Of a stretch of 64,000 bases of DNA, positions 43,201-52,118 are shown in pieces. Origin of the DNA: Salinicoccus carnicancri Crm. Lineage in GTDB: Bacteria; Bacillota; Bacilli; Staphylococcales; Salinicoccaceae. The notes under the pieces were generated by a model. That model had not been told where the DNA came from. It saw only the letters and a program-made list of their open reading frames with translations, and did not search any database. A program made the translations under genes and the position numbers. Numbering within the stretch: position 1 is the first letter of the stretch; each line of letters starts with the position of its first letter. The stretch covers positions 1 to 64,000 of the forward strand of contig NZ_ANAM01000003.1 of assembly GCF_000330705.1 (NCBI RefSeq). The letters run 5' to 3'.

Positions 43201-43362
43201 AGTTTGGCCATCATATGTATTCTTATCATCCAATTGTGGATTTTCTTCAATGTTGGTATCGGGTGTACTCTCAGCGCCTTCCTCAGCACTGGCTGTTGAA
43301 GGGGTGAAAAGGAATACGGAAGTGGCGAGCATGGGAACAAATAAGAATTTGGAATTTTTCAT
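40228..43362 (-). CDS. GW-repeat N-acetylglucosaminidase (autolysin)
   Basis: This is a 1044-residue secreted wall hydrolase. A signal peptide occupies 1-26 (ends STASA). About 30-310 is an acidic, disordered region with a 46-residue exact-like repeat (146-191 and 220-265). Three double GW modules follow (about 334-490, 495-650, 655-810), each with GWV/GWI/GWL motifs, which in Atl and InlB hold proteins to teichoic acids. The C-terminus (about 820-1044) is a GH73 glucosaminidase like that of staphylococcal Atl, catalytic Glu917 in HALHETGNGTSTLA. The Atl amidase domain is absent. The AGGAGG ribosome site is 15 bases from ATG 43362, unusually far, and a stop codon excludes any nearer upstream start. 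It sits between two polymer-synthesis blocks. Confidence 0.9.
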   Translation of the reverse strand: MKNSKFLFVPMLATSVFLFTPSTASAEEGAESTPDTNIEENPQLDDKNTYDGQTSAQQPQVSETGSEDESVESAENQQFDELPSKTSQQNNPTEETSAPPGNNSDSDNTVEAVEENTEALDSSEEAGQGISDGPGSKESSAEDTEETVSEKEQDHHQKVNTTDAPVNKDTEEESAANETTVTGEENSDDPSEESLGNENESRDTPDSSETKAPVTKDNEETVSEKEQDHDQKVNTADAPVNKDTEEESAANETTVTGEENSDDPSTEISDDEDDSAENDEQKTDTETNASEDDTAENEKEKETKDAGIHEIQTLRLSSDKSIKMYSFDTKAKNNKPVVTKAQYAARFTDGKHSGLYSPVTSSEGVSLDFMDGKTVYITQKAVHDGTTYYRVHKNYEGAMQGWVKEKDLRLFHLSDSRKHTKDYAVSRDNEYLLTNPWGTDEQMVKRLDKYDTRLFRAEDTLNLGALTFYYGKIGDDYGWLADSRLKAASSPKVTRENYAAKLNTNKNSGLYSPVTSRESHSLNFLKDKTLYITQKADYNGTIFYRVHQNYDGAMQGWIQKEDLDLWSLGEPKTHRKEYSIARKNEYLLTNPWGSSTQTVKKLSAYGNSLFKAEKELDLGVLTYYYGKIGNDYGWLEETRIKDATPVVTSARFAARVDDGNNSGIYSPVTSKTSKKMGVIEDQTLYITQKATYNGTTFYRVHSNLGGAMQGWIKEKDLTLYRLTNPTNHTKKYTVARKNDYLLTNPWGTSYQRVSQLSKYGNQVFQAQKSLKLGLLTFHYGKIGNDYGWIQDNRLKEYTPVAPSPSVKTVKYNQSFNQVLNTQMNLRSKPQAWVSGGGWRNATRSEVANFLDTSHQTSETWMYTFLDLDRSQNIASSTINSKLLNGKGTLNQQGSAFLNASKTHGINEVYLISHALHETGNGTSTLAQGVRLDSNGNISSSGKKYYNMYGIAAYDHNAVLAGARYAQQMGWDTPAKAIVGGARFISQSYFNRGQTTLYSMRWNPVNPGTYQYATDVNWAYATAQNLRNYYRQLGIRGQYYTKHIF
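42568..42927 (-). repeat. 138-bp direct repeat inside the glucosaminidase gene
   Basis: The codons for residues 146-191 (42790-42927) and 220-265 (42568-42705) are nearly identical, 222 bases apart. It is an in-frame duplication of an acidic linker segment, likely to vary in copy number between strains. Confidence 0.8.
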
Positions 43363-43604
43363 TTGAATTTATGTTAGCCTCCTATTAGCTTACTTATTAT
43401 AAGTTTAACTGATATTGTTCGGGAAAAGTATAAAATAATTGTAAAAATTTATATGTAATAAGATTGTAATAATTCGCATTACTAATGTGTGATTGGTAGA
43501 ATGAAAATATCATTTTTGGTACGAATAGGGTAATATGCACACACATGAAATAATGGTACAATAAATAGGTTATAAATATAGTTTTTGTGGACTGAGGCAT
43601 CATA

Positions 43605-44414
43605 ATGAATAATTTATTTAACTTTTTAAAAGAACAGTGGATACATAGAAGGCTGATCTTCGGCCTGACGATATACAGTTTGAAATCCCAATATGCAAAT
43701 CACTACCTTGGCCTCTTCTGGAATATTCTCCAGCCTGCAATGCAGGTTGGTCTTTACTATGTGGTTTTCGGACTGGGCTTGAGAGGTGACAGGGGGAATG
43801 TCGGTGAGCTGCCATTCATCATACACCTGATAACAGGGCTGTTCCCATGGCTATTCATCGCCGGTAATATAAATGCGGCTTCTGCCGCCATTCAGGGACA
43901 GTTGAGCCTGGTGACAAAGATGAAATTTCCATCGAGCACTCTTATTTCTGTGGCGATTGTCAACAACGTGATCAACTTGTTTATCACTTCAGCAATTGTA
44001 CTGTTCATAAGTCTCGCAAATGGCTATTCATCGCCACTGCATTATCTGGGCTTTTTCTATTTCCTCTTTGCGTCAGTAGCCATCACAACTGCAATCGGCC
44101 TGATCATGTCTACGCTAGTAATCCTGATAAGGGATATGAAGAATATTCTGCAGAATGTCATTCGCATGTTCTTCTTTGTAACGCCAATTTTCTGGGCATT
44201 AAATGAATCAACTGGATTGATGCAAACAATCTCAGCATTCAATCCATTTGCGTATTTGGTAATGAACTTCAGAACTGCGCTCGTACTGCAGGAAGCACCA
44301 TTGTACGGTGGCATGTCTGACCACATCTATTTCTGGTCGATCACATTATTCCTGTTTTACGTAGGGGTCAATGTCCATTACCGCTTCAGGGATAAATTGG
44401 TTGATTACCTATAG
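43605..44414 (+). CDS. tagG: TagG-type ABC exporter permease (copy 2)
   Basis: This is a 269-residue ABC-2 permease, a close relative of 24965-25774: SLKSQYANHYLGLFWNILQPAMQVGLYYVVFGLGLRG, LVTKMKFPSSTLISVAIVNN and VIRMFFFVTPIFWALNES. Codon use is far more AT-rich than in copy 1. Its ATPase gene follows after 114 bases, the usual pairing. TGAGG precedes ATG 43605. The 241-base gap before it is AT-rich and holds divergent promoters for this gene and the glucosaminidase. It may export the polymer made by the AT-rich block to its right. Confidence 0.9.
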   Translation: MNNLFNFLKEQWIHRRLIFGLTIYSLKSQYANHYLGLFWNILQPAMQVGLYYVVFGLGLRGDRGNVGELPFIIHLITGLFPWLFIAGNINAASAAIQGQLSLVTKMKFPSSTLISVAIVNNVINLFITSAIVLFISLANGYSSPLHYLGFFYFLFASVAITTAIGLIMSTLVILIRDMKNILQNVIRMFFFVTPIFWALNESTGLMQTISAFNPFAYLVMNFRTALVLQEAPLYGGMSDHIYFWSITLFLFYVGVNVHYRFRDKLVDYL

Positions 44415-44528
44415 AAGAGCAGTTTATACAGAGCAATAAATGAGTTTAGGGCGTTACCATGTTCATGAAACTGCTTTATACGATATCTTGGTGAAAATTA
44501 TCTTATTAAACCGGTAAGGACGATTAAA

Positions 44529-45437
44529 ATGGATTATAAAGTCAAAGTTGAAAATGTATCTAAAGTCTATGACCTCAACAGAAGCAAACTTTCAAAAATA
44601 AGATCCTTGTTTACATTGGGGCACCTCTATAAGGAAAAAACTTTTTACGCATTAAGGGATATAGATTTCGAAGTGCAGTCAGGAGATTCAGTAGGGATCA
44701 TCGGTTTGAATGGATCCGGGAAAACAACTCTATCTGATCTGCTCGGTGAAGTGACGGTTCCAACTTCCGGTTCGATAGATATTAATGGTAAAAGCTCATT
44801 GATAGCAATCAATGCAGGGCTGAACCAGGACCTCACCGGTGAAGAGAATATACGTATGAAGTGTCTGATGCATGGCATGACCAGGTCTGAGATCAAAGAT
44901 AAGTATGATGACATAGTGGATTTCAGTGAACTCGGGGAGTACATTGAACAGCCGATAAAATCCTATTCCAGCGGAATGCGGTCCCGCCTGGGTTTTGCAA
45001 TTGCAATTCATACAGACCCTGATGTACTTATCGTGGATGAAGCATTATCAGTTGGGGATTCCACCTTTGCGGATAAATGTCTGGATAGGATGAAAGACTT
45101 TCAAGAACAGGGCAAAACAATTTTCTTTGTCTCGCACTCTGCGGGACAGGTTGAGAAGATGTGCAACAAAGCTGTCTGGATCCAATATGGTGAGATGAAA
45201 GAATTTGGTGATGCATTGCCCATTGTTGAAAGCTATAATGAATTTATCAATGAATATAAACTGCTTACCAAAGAAGAGCAGTTACAATATAAAGAAAAAA
45301 TGATGGAAAAACAGAAAGAAAAATCAAGAAGGGCAAAACCCAAGAAGGATAAAGCGCCAGTATCAAGTCTAGTCCCTGCCTTCATACTTTTTCTACTGGC
45401 ATTGTTCGGAGTGTTCTTCCAGGTCATTAATCTTTAA
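44529..45437 (+). CDS. tagH: TagH-type ABC exporter ATPase (copy 2)
   Basis: This is a 302-residue ATPase with GLNGSGKTT, SYSSGMRSRLGFAIAIHTDPDVLIVDEALSVGD and SHSAGQ. A basic linker (EKQKEKSRRAKPKKDKAP) leads to a final hydrophobic helix (LVPAFILFLLALFGVFFQV). Sequence and length match copy 1 (30012-30920), so the two exporter sets are paralogues. TAAGGA precedes ATG 44529. Confidence 0.9.
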   Translation: MDYKVKVENVSKVYDLNRSKLSKIRSLFTLGHLYKEKTFYALRDIDFEVQSGDSVGIIGLNGSGKTTLSDLLGEVTVPTSGSIDINGKSSLIAINAGLNQDLTGEENIRMKCLMHGMTRSEIKDKYDDIVDFSELGEYIEQPIKSYSSGMRSRLGFAIAIHTDPDVLIVDEALSVGDSTFADKCLDRMKDFQEQGKTIFFVSHSAGQVEKMCNKAVWIQYGEMKEFGDALPIVESYNEFINEYKLLTKEEQLQYKEKMMEKQKEKSRRAKPKKDKAPVSSLVPAFILFLLALFGVFFQVINL

Positions 45438-45463
45438 AAAATATCAGATAAGTTAGGGTTTTT

Positions 45464-46639
45464 ATGAAAATACTACTAATTACTCAAAATTTCTATCCGG
45501 AGATCGGCTCAGGTGCAAACAGGTTTAAAAATTTATATATTCAACTTTCCAAAAAACATGATGTGAAAGTTGTCACAACGATTCCGAGCTATCCGAATGA
45601 ACGGATGTATAATGATGAAAAGTATTGGAATGATGATGAGATAACGCACTCCAATGATATTTTGAGGATACCAATGAGAATTGACAAGCAATCCAAGAGC
45701 ATGTATTCCCGAGTCGGTTATTATTTGGAGTTAGCTTACAAAGTAAGGCATTTCATCAAGAGTTATCAGAGAGAATTCGATGTCATCTATGTTACTTCGC
45801 CAAACATTTTCCTTCCCTGGGCTACATTCTTTTTCCAAAAGCAAATAAGTTCTGTGACAAAGGTCTTGGAAATCAGAGACTTATGGCCTGATAGCGTTAA
45901 GGATATTGAAAAACTGCCTGTAGACCGCTTTTGGGGAACACTGAAATTTTTAGAAAAGCGGATGTATAAGAAGGCGGATAAAATTGTCATTAATAATGAA
46001 GGGTTCAGAGAACATATATTGAGCATGACACCCGGGAAACCGATATTTTTCCTACCTAATGCATTTAACAATGGAGAAATAGATTTTCATCCTCCAAGCA
46101 GTGATTTTAAAGTTATATATACCGGTAATATTGGTCATGCACAAAGTTACCACCAGTTGACCGAAGTCTCGGAACTTCTGGAAAAAGAACAGATACATTT
46201 CAATATTATAGCTTATGGAGCGAATGCACCTGAATTTAAAGAATTCATTGAAGATAACAATTTCAAGTATATAAATGTTTATGGTGAAAAGACCAGGGAT
46301 GAGTGCCTCCATCTGATAAGGCAGCACAATGTTCAATTATCATTGTTGAAAGAAACTGACGTTTTTCTTAATGTACTCCCGGGAAAGGTGATTGATGGCA
46401 TTGGATGTGGGGTGCCGGTAGTGACAAACCTGGGCGGTTTTACAAACGCATTGATAAATGATAATGATGTGGGAATTGCTGTTGAAAAAGGATCGTCTGA
46501 ACAAATTGTAGAAGCGATTATAAAAATCAAAGGGAACTATGAACTTGAGGCACAATTCAGGGAGAATGCCAAAAAGCTTCTCAATGAAAAGTTTCTGTGG
46601 GAAAATAATACAGAAGAGCTTTCCCGCTTCATAAGATAG
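45464..46639 (+). CDS. GT4 glycosyltransferase, WbuB-like
   Basis: This is a 391-residue GT-B enzyme. MKILLITQNFYPEIGSGANRFKNLY and VLEIRDLWPDSVKDIEKL are hallmarks of the WbuB-type sugar transferases, which act on N-acetylated amino sugars in capsule and O-antigen pathways. The donor half has VIYTGNIGHAQSYHQL and FLNVLPGKVIDGIGCGVPVVTNLGG. It follows the second tagH by 26 bases and ends at a good terminator. Ribosome site weak (TTAGGG). Confidence 0.85.
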   Translation: MKILLITQNFYPEIGSGANRFKNLYIQLSKKHDVKVVTTIPSYPNERMYNDEKYWNDDEITHSNDILRIPMRIDKQSKSMYSRVGYYLELAYKVRHFIKSYQREFDVIYVTSPNIFLPWATFFFQKQISSVTKVLEIRDLWPDSVKDIEKLPVDRFWGTLKFLEKRMYKKADKIVINNEGFREHILSMTPGKPIFFLPNAFNNGEIDFHPPSSDFKVIYTGNIGHAQSYHQLTEVSELLEKEQIHFNIIAYGANAPEFKEFIEDNNFKYINVYGEKTRDECLHLIRQHNVQLSLLKETDVFLNVLPGKVIDGIGCGVPVVTNLGGFTNALINDNDVGIAVEKGSSEQIVEAIIKIKGNYELEAQFRENAKKLLNEKFLWENNTEELSRFIR

Positions 46640-46664
46640 CGCGAGGAATGAAGCAAAAAGATTT

Positions 46665-46712
46665 CCTTTCAAATCAGAGGAGTCGGCCGACCTTGATTTG
46701 AAAGGTGTTTTT
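46665..46712. terminator. Bidirectional terminator
   Basis: CCTTTCAAATCA (46665-46676) pairs with TGATTTGAAAGG (46694-46705), followed by TGTTTTTATA; AAAAAG lies on the other side for the minus-strand ATP-grasp gene. Confidence 0.85.
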
Positions 46713-47871
46713 ATATGTTCGTCAGTTCAAAAATACTGGTCATCTTTTTTGATTTGAGCGTATTGAACCGGGTAATCTCTTTTAAAATCTTTGTTTCTTC
46801 TTCCGTTAAAGACAGCCCGTTCCCCGTTTTGTATTTTATCAGGATGGATTGAACAAGGATGTCAAATGGATATTTCGGTTCCCCTTTCAATGGAACATGG
46901 TGCATTGTATAGTTTGCGTTCGTATTTATCTCAAGAATCTGCCCACCACCGTTTCTGAAGTCTTCACTCATCATATCAACACCGGCGGAGTATAGCTCGG
47001 GAATCGCAGCTGTAGCTTCCAGGGCGGCCTGCTTTATATCATCAGAGACCTCGTCAGTCACATCGATGCTGTCACCGCCAAGTGTCAGGTTTGAGATATC
47101 ATTGAGGATGAGGACTTCACCTTTCTCAGGAACACTGTCAATGTCTAAGCCATCCTCTGCCAGTCGTTTTTGCAGTTTCAAATCAATGGGTATCAACTTA
47201 TTTCTAAAGTAGGGCGTCATAGCTCTGATCTTGTTCTTTTGGCCAATCAACGCTTCAATTGATTGTTCTCCATCTCCGACAATATTTGGAGGCAGTCTCA
47301 ACAAAGCAGAAACGAATCTGCCTTCGATGATGCTTATTCTAATATCGAACCCGTTGATATAAGGCTGTACTATGCAGGAAGGCTGTGCAACATTTTTCTC
47401 TTTTTGTATCTTGATGCTGTTGTCCCATGCTTCAGAAAAATTTGCCGAATCAATGTTCAACTCTATGCCGTCTCCTCCGGCAAGACCGACAGGCTTTAGT
47501 ACATAATTATGTGAATGATCATTGTTTATCAATTCGTAGGCATGGGATTTCTCAAAAATATTCTGAGAGGTCAAAACAGGCAACTGCATGATTCTCAAAA
47601 AATTTTCAAGTCTGAATTTGTCGCTGCAGATTTGAAAGGCAATACTGCCTGTGGAAGAGGGCTTCAAACCTGTAAACTTCCCTACTTGTTTACCTCCCGC
47701 TAACAGATAGGAAAATTTCTTGCCGTTTACCTGTTTACAAGTAAGGTTATGTTTTTTGGCAGCATCGCCTATAAATCGTTTATAAGATGCAAAGCTTTCT
47801 TCGTATGTATTGAAAGGGACATGTTCGTACTTTAAAATTTCCTGTTTTATGAAGTCTTTTCCTTTGCTCAT
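46711..47871 (-). CDS. ATP-grasp ligase, second copy
   Basis: This is a 386-residue ATP-grasp protein related to 37155-38336: FQICSDKFRLENFLRIMQLPVLTSQ, NYVLKPVGLAGGDGIELN, IVQPYINGFDIRISIIEGRFVSALLRLPPNIVGDGEQSIEALI and SAGVDMMSEDF...QILEINTNANYTMH. The shared RLPxNxxGDG-x-S-x-E-x-LI stretch is typical of cyanophycin-synthetase-like ligases. It probably forms an amide bond on a polymer precursor or peptide. It stands alone on the minus strand between two glycosyltransferase genes. GGGAG lies ten bases before ATG 47871. Confidence 0.78.
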   Translation of the reverse strand: MSKGKDFIKQEILKYEHVPFNTYEESFASYKRFIGDAAKKHNLTCKQVNGKKFSYLLAGGKQVGKFTGLKPSSTGSIAFQICSDKFRLENFLRIMQLPVLTSQNIFEKSHAYELINNDHSHNYVLKPVGLAGGDGIELNIDSANFSEAWDNSIKIQKEKNVAQPSCIVQPYINGFDIRISIIEGRFVSALLRLPPNIVGDGEQSIEALIGQKNKIRAMTPYFRNKLIPIDLKLQKRLAEDGLDIDSVPEKGEVLILNDISNLTLGGDSIDVTDEVSDDIKQAALEATAAIPELYSAGVDMMSEDFRNGGGQILEINTNANYTMHHVPLKGEPKYPFDILVQSILIKYKTGNGLSLTEEETKILKEITRFNTLKSKKMTSIFELTNI

Positions 47872-48004
47872 TATTTATGGCTCCCAACGTAGAGTAATTA
47901 GTGCTAATGTAAGTATTAGGGTTTCTATGTATATTATAATGTATTATGCTTGTATTATATTTATCTGCAAATAGTTAACAATGTTTCGACTGAGGGGACA
48001 TACC

Positions 48005-50818
48005 ATGGCATACATAATTGGTTTAATTTCTTATATCACTTTACAATTAAATTTTCAATCCATATCAAAATTCCTACTGCGTAAAAGTCTGACGAAAGAA
48101 ATGGGCAGTAAAGAAAGCGGTATAAGCATATATTTACGTAAATCAAATCATTCAATGTTATTATATCAGATTAATAACATGAATTTGGACAGCGACTATA
48201 AAATGTTCTTGAATGCTCTTATCTTCAGACATGAAAAAAAATATGTCAAAGCATATAGAATGATAGAGAATATTGAAAATCCGAATATTCTAAGTTTGAA
48301 AGTGATGCTGCTATATGATTTGAAACTTCTCGACATCATCATCAATCTTTCAAACAAGGGTGTCGATGTACTGAAATATTTGAAGACTGATCAGCAATTC
48401 AATCTGGTCAGTTATTTAGTGAGCAGGAATCTTTATGATGAAGCTGAACAGTTGATTCAGATTACAGAGCAGGACAAAGACCATTTGATAGAGCAGTTTG
48501 AAGAAGATAAAAGCGATATATACTATAAATATACGTGGCGGCAGTATGCATCAAATTTCCTTGGCTTAAATGATACGAATGATGCAGACCTGCTGGAAGT
48601 CAAACGGAAGATTGATCTGTTGAATCTCCAAATGAAAAAACTTGGGTATGTTCTTGCAGTTAATGAATATTACAGTGATGAAAAGAATCTGGATCTGCTT
48701 GAACATGAGTATGTTCCATTCATCAAAGACAACAAAGACTTGTTCCAATACCTTGATTTTGAGGCGCTCCATACATTCAATATCACAGACAAATCCAATG
48801 ATGATAAGAGCATCAAGCTGCAAAGGATATTGAATTATTATCATTCCAATAATTTTTCAAAGCAAATGCTGCAGACCATATATGAGTTGATTCCACAAGT
48901 CAACCTGAGCACTCAGCATATCATGTCTCTCAGAAGAATGATCATGGATCGCCAGCTTGATTTGGGAGATGAAAAATTCAACAGATTGCTTAAAAGGGAC
49001 AGACGCCTCCACATCATATTCCATTATCCCCAATTGTTCATCAATAGTGAATTAAATGGTGAAGTCGATTATTTCATACATCATCAATTTACAAGACGGG
49101 AGCAGAAAAGAATTTATAATACAGTGATTAAAAAATTACTGCATTACAACATGAGAATTGACCTGCCGGAGCATTTCATCGAATATCTGAAAGTGACCTC
49201 CCCAAAAAGGATGTCCAATTCCCTTGTACTGGGCAGGTATTACTGTTCAAAAAGCGACCAGAAGCACCTTGACCAGCTGGTTAACACCAAACAGCCGGAT
49301 AAACAGTTTAAACTCAGGATCAATTTTGCGAAATATTACTTTCAGCTCAAAGAATATGAACTGTCTCTGAAAGAGACAGAAAAAGCTGGAAAGATAAAAT
49401 CATACCACCATGATGTTTTAAGGTCTTATATAAGGAACCACCATGTTGCTGGTAATATTACCGCAAGGTATAAAAACATCAAGCTCATGAAAAAATATTA
49501 TCCCGCGCGCCTGTTCCCTGGTGAATACCAGATGGCCCTGCAGGAATTCCAGCTATCCAACAGTGAGTGGCAATTGCCAATTTCATTGAGGGAAAGCCAT
49601 AATATCGATCCTGTCGATAAAAAGGTACTCTTTGTCCTGAACAAGGCGCTGCCTGTTACGAACGGCTATACAATACGTTCCAATGAAATTGTGAAACGCG
49701 TAAAAGCGCAAGGGTACGAACCGGTACAGACCACGAGGCTTGGCTGGTCTCCAAAACATGAAGGGTACGATATCCCCGAGAATGCAATCGATGGAATCAA
49801 GACGTATTATATCGATAAGTCAGATAAATACTTGACGAATAAGACGCCGATAAATGATTACTTCAATGTCTATGCGGAAGAGATACTCAAAATAGTCAAA
49901 GCAGAGCGTCCGCAGATGATCCATGCCGCATCCAATTTCCAGAATGCCCTGCCTGCATTGAGAGTGGGTGAGATGCTGGGACTTAGGACCATATATGAAG
50001 TGCGTGGCCTCTGGCATCATACGCAGACATCCAAGAATCCTCTTTTCTATCAGTCCGACCGGTTCAATTTTCAGGATGCATATGAAATACTTTGCTGCAA
50101 CATTGCAGACGAGGTGTTATGCATCAGTGAGAGCCTGAAATCATATCTGGTGGATAAGGGAGTCGAGGCTGAAAAAATAACAGTTGTTCCAAATGGAGTC
50201 GATACAAATAGTATGTCGCCGTCAGAACCGGATTCTGATATTATAGAAAAATATGGACTGGAAGACAGCGTTGTCCTTGGTTTCATCGGCTCCATCACAG
50301 TATATGAGGGCATTGATTTTATACTGAGGGCAATTAAAAATATTAATGACTCAAAGAAGCTCAGGAAGAGATTGAAGTTCCTGCTTGTAGGCGAGGGACA
50401 GTATCTGCCGCAGCTGCAGGCACTGGTTACAGAGCTTGGAATCAGGGAAGATGTCATCTTCACGGGAAAGATTCCCCATGAGCAGGTCTCGAAATTCTAT
50501 TCTGTCGTGGATGTTACGCCATTTCCAAGGACCAACGCACTGGTATGCCAGCTGGTCACCCCCATCAAAACCTATGAAGCGATGGCAATGGGCAAGAAGG
50601 TCATTGTCAGTGATGTGGCGGCTCTCAAGGAGATGGTGATCGATGGAGAGAACGGCACATACTTTGAAGCAGAGAACCCAGAGGCACTTGAGAAGGCAAT
50701 TATAGAAATATCACAGAATGAAGAAATAGGAAAGCATGCGCGGGAATGGGTCGAACAGAACCGCGATTGGGAAGTGCTGCTGCAGGACATCGTGGATATA
50801 TATGAAAAAGAGAGCTGA
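48005..50818 (+). CDS. Large GT4 glycosyltransferase with helical N-terminal region
   Basis: This is a 937-residue protein. Residues 1-25 are hydrophobic and may touch the membrane. About 30-530 is a helical, TPR-like region (KMFLNALIFRHEKKYVKAYRMIENI...; YYFQLKEYELSLKETEKAGK). From about 539 it is a GT4 enzyme: KVLFVLNKALPVTNGYTIRSNEIVKRVKAQGYE, YEVRGLWHHT, VLGFIGSITVYEGIDFILRAIKNI, LVGEGQYLPQLQALV and IKTYEAMAMGKKVIVSDV (near 855). ATG 48005 has GAGGGG eight bases ahead; the frame is open eight codons further. It probably extends the polymer chain, with the helical part binding the growing chain or partners. Confidence 0.82.
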   Translation: MAYIIGLISYITLQLNFQSISKFLLRKSLTKEMGSKESGISIYLRKSNHSMLLYQINNMNLDSDYKMFLNALIFRHEKKYVKAYRMIENIENPNILSLKVMLLYDLKLLDIIINLSNKGVDVLKYLKTDQQFNLVSYLVSRNLYDEAEQLIQITEQDKDHLIEQFEEDKSDIYYKYTWRQYASNFLGLNDTNDADLLEVKRKIDLLNLQMKKLGYVLAVNEYYSDEKNLDLLEHEYVPFIKDNKDLFQYLDFEALHTFNITDKSNDDKSIKLQRILNYYHSNNFSKQMLQTIYELIPQVNLSTQHIMSLRRMIMDRQLDLGDEKFNRLLKRDRRLHIIFHYPQLFINSELNGEVDYFIHHQFTRREQKRIYNTVIKKLLHYNMRIDLPEHFIEYLKVTSPKRMSNSLVLGRYYCSKSDQKHLDQLVNTKQPDKQFKLRINFAKYYFQLKEYELSLKETEKAGKIKSYHHDVLRSYIRNHHVAGNITARYKNIKLMKKYYPARLFPGEYQMALQEFQLSNSEWQLPISLRESHNIDPVDKKVLFVLNKALPVTNGYTIRSNEIVKRVKAQGYEPVQTTRLGWSPKHEGYDIPENAIDGIKTYYIDKSDKYLTNKTPINDYFNVYAEEILKIVKAERPQMIHAASNFQNALPALRVGEMLGLRTIYEVRGLWHHTQTSKNPLFYQSDRFNFQDAYEILCCNIADEVLCISESLKSYLVDKGVEAEKITVVPNGVDTNSMSPSEPDSDIIEKYGLEDSVVLGFIGSITVYEGIDFILRAIKNINDSKKLRKRLKFLLVGEGQYLPQLQALVTELGIREDVIFTGKIPHEQVSKFYSVVDVTPFPRTNALVCQLVTPIKTYEAMAMGKKVIVSDVAALKEMVIDGENGTYFEAENPEALEKAIIEISQNEEIGKHAREWVEQNRDWEVLLQDIVDIYEKES

Positions 50819-50839
50819 TTGACTATCAGCTCTCTTTAT
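50807..50839. terminator. Bidirectional terminator
   Basis: AAAGAGAGCTGAT (50807-50819) pairs with ATCAGCTCTCTTT (50825-50837) and includes the stop codon of the plus-strand gene; T-rich sequence follows on both strands. Confidence 0.85.
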
Positions 50840-52028
50840 TATTTGACAGATACTTTTCCAGTGTTTGCAGGAAAACCTGTTTCTTTTCAGGTTTTGGCAC
50901 TGATGAATCATTGCCGCTTTGTTCATCGACCATCCGATTGAAGACATACTCGAACAGTTCTGCCTGATGGAGTGTCAGATCATCACTCGCCTCTGTCGAC
51001 TGTATGACCGGTACACCGTGGTATCCGTCCGGAAATCTGAATGGATTGCCTATTATGGCTTCAATTGCCTCATGTTCCAATACGTAGTCCAGAAGCCATT
51101 GATCATAGGCAGGCGGCATCTCGGCAAAGTTTATCTTTCTTTCCCCAAGGGACGAAAATGGGTTGAATTTATACGTCTGGGTAAACCTTGGATTTACCGA
51201 CTCATCCGTCAGATTGACACGAATGCGGTATCTGCCTTTTTCTTTTAAGTTGAACTTATAAAACCGCGATGTCGTCGGATCTGACATTTTCCAGGACTGC
51301 CCGTCTTTGTAGAGCTCGTAGACATACTCCCTTGGTTCAATATGGTTGATGAAAACAGAGAGTTCATCGTCTTCCAGCTTCTCATCAAACAGCATCTGAT
51401 CATGATAATTATCTGAAGTGAATTTCTTAAGGTTGAAGTTGACGGAATCATAGTATTCGATCGGTGCATTGAAATAGTCTTTCCCTTCAGGCGGGGCGGG
51501 CAGAGTCAGCACGAGATGGTTATGGAACTCCTCCTGTATCATCCCATAGAGAGCATTCAGGAAATCCGCTTCGATATCATCAACGATATCGGGCTTGATG
51601 ATGATGAGTCTTTCATACTGGTCAAGGAAGTTGAAAACCTCCCTCTGGTTATCCTGAAGTGCACGAAATTTCTGGATGTGTGATAGATTGGTGTAGTCGG
51701 GTACATCCCTTAACAGCTCCATCGATGTCTCGTTGAAATAGCCCTGGTTGAACCGGCACACAGTATTGAGTTCACTCAGCAGGTCAAGGATCAATACTTC
51801 TGATTCAGAAGTTCTGAAAGCATTGAACTGAGACTTGTTGAAGTCCCGGTATGCGGTTGAGATGATGTGTATGTCGTCCGTTTCAAGGTCCACCATATCT
51901 ACAGGGTGGGGAGCGGAAATCAGGGACAGCAGACTCTGGCCGCTGACAAAATTATTTATCTTATATGGGAAATTTTTGAATTCGGTAAGCTTTTTGACCA
52001 AAGCACTCCCGATAATATCCACTTTCAT
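50826..52028 (-). CDS. DUF6270-like polysaccharide-locus protein
   Basis: This is a 400-residue cytoplasmic-looking protein. The opening MKVDIIGSALVKKLTEFK and the SGQSLLSLISAP segment resemble DUF6270 proteins, which are found in capsule and teichoic-acid loci and look like SGNH-type hydrolase relatives; here the catalytic-type Ser/Cys in the GSC motif position is replaced (GSA). The C-terminal half contains FSSLGERKINFAEMPP and a beta domain (YVYELYKDGQSWKMSDPTTSRFYKFNLKEKGRYRIRVN). Function not established. Ribosome site AGAGGTG. A relative starts at 63311. Confidence 0.6.
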   Translation of the reverse strand: MKVDIIGSALVKKLTEFKNFPYKINNFVSGQSLLSLISAPHPVDMVDLETDDIHIISTAYRDFNKSQFNAFRTSESEVLILDLLSELNTVCRFNQGYFNETSMELLRDVPDYTNLSHIQKFRALQDNQREVFNFLDQYERLIIIKPDIVDDIEADFLNALYGMIQEEFHNHLVLTLPAPPEGKDYFNAPIEYYDSVNFNLKKFTSDNYHDQMLFDEKLEDDELSVFINHIEPREYVYELYKDGQSWKMSDPTTSRFYKFNLKEKGRYRIRVNLTDESVNPRFTQTYKFNPFSSLGERKINFAEMPPAYDQWLLDYVLEHEAIEAIIGNPFRFPDGYHGVPVIQSTEASDDLTLHQAELFEYVFNRMVDEQSGNDSSVPKPEKKQVFLQTLEKYLSNNKES

Positions 52029-52118
52029 ATTTGCACCTCTTATTTATCGAATACGAATTTTAAAATGACACATATAATAGTATAATATATTATGAATGAT
52101 GACTAGGGGAGAAATAAT

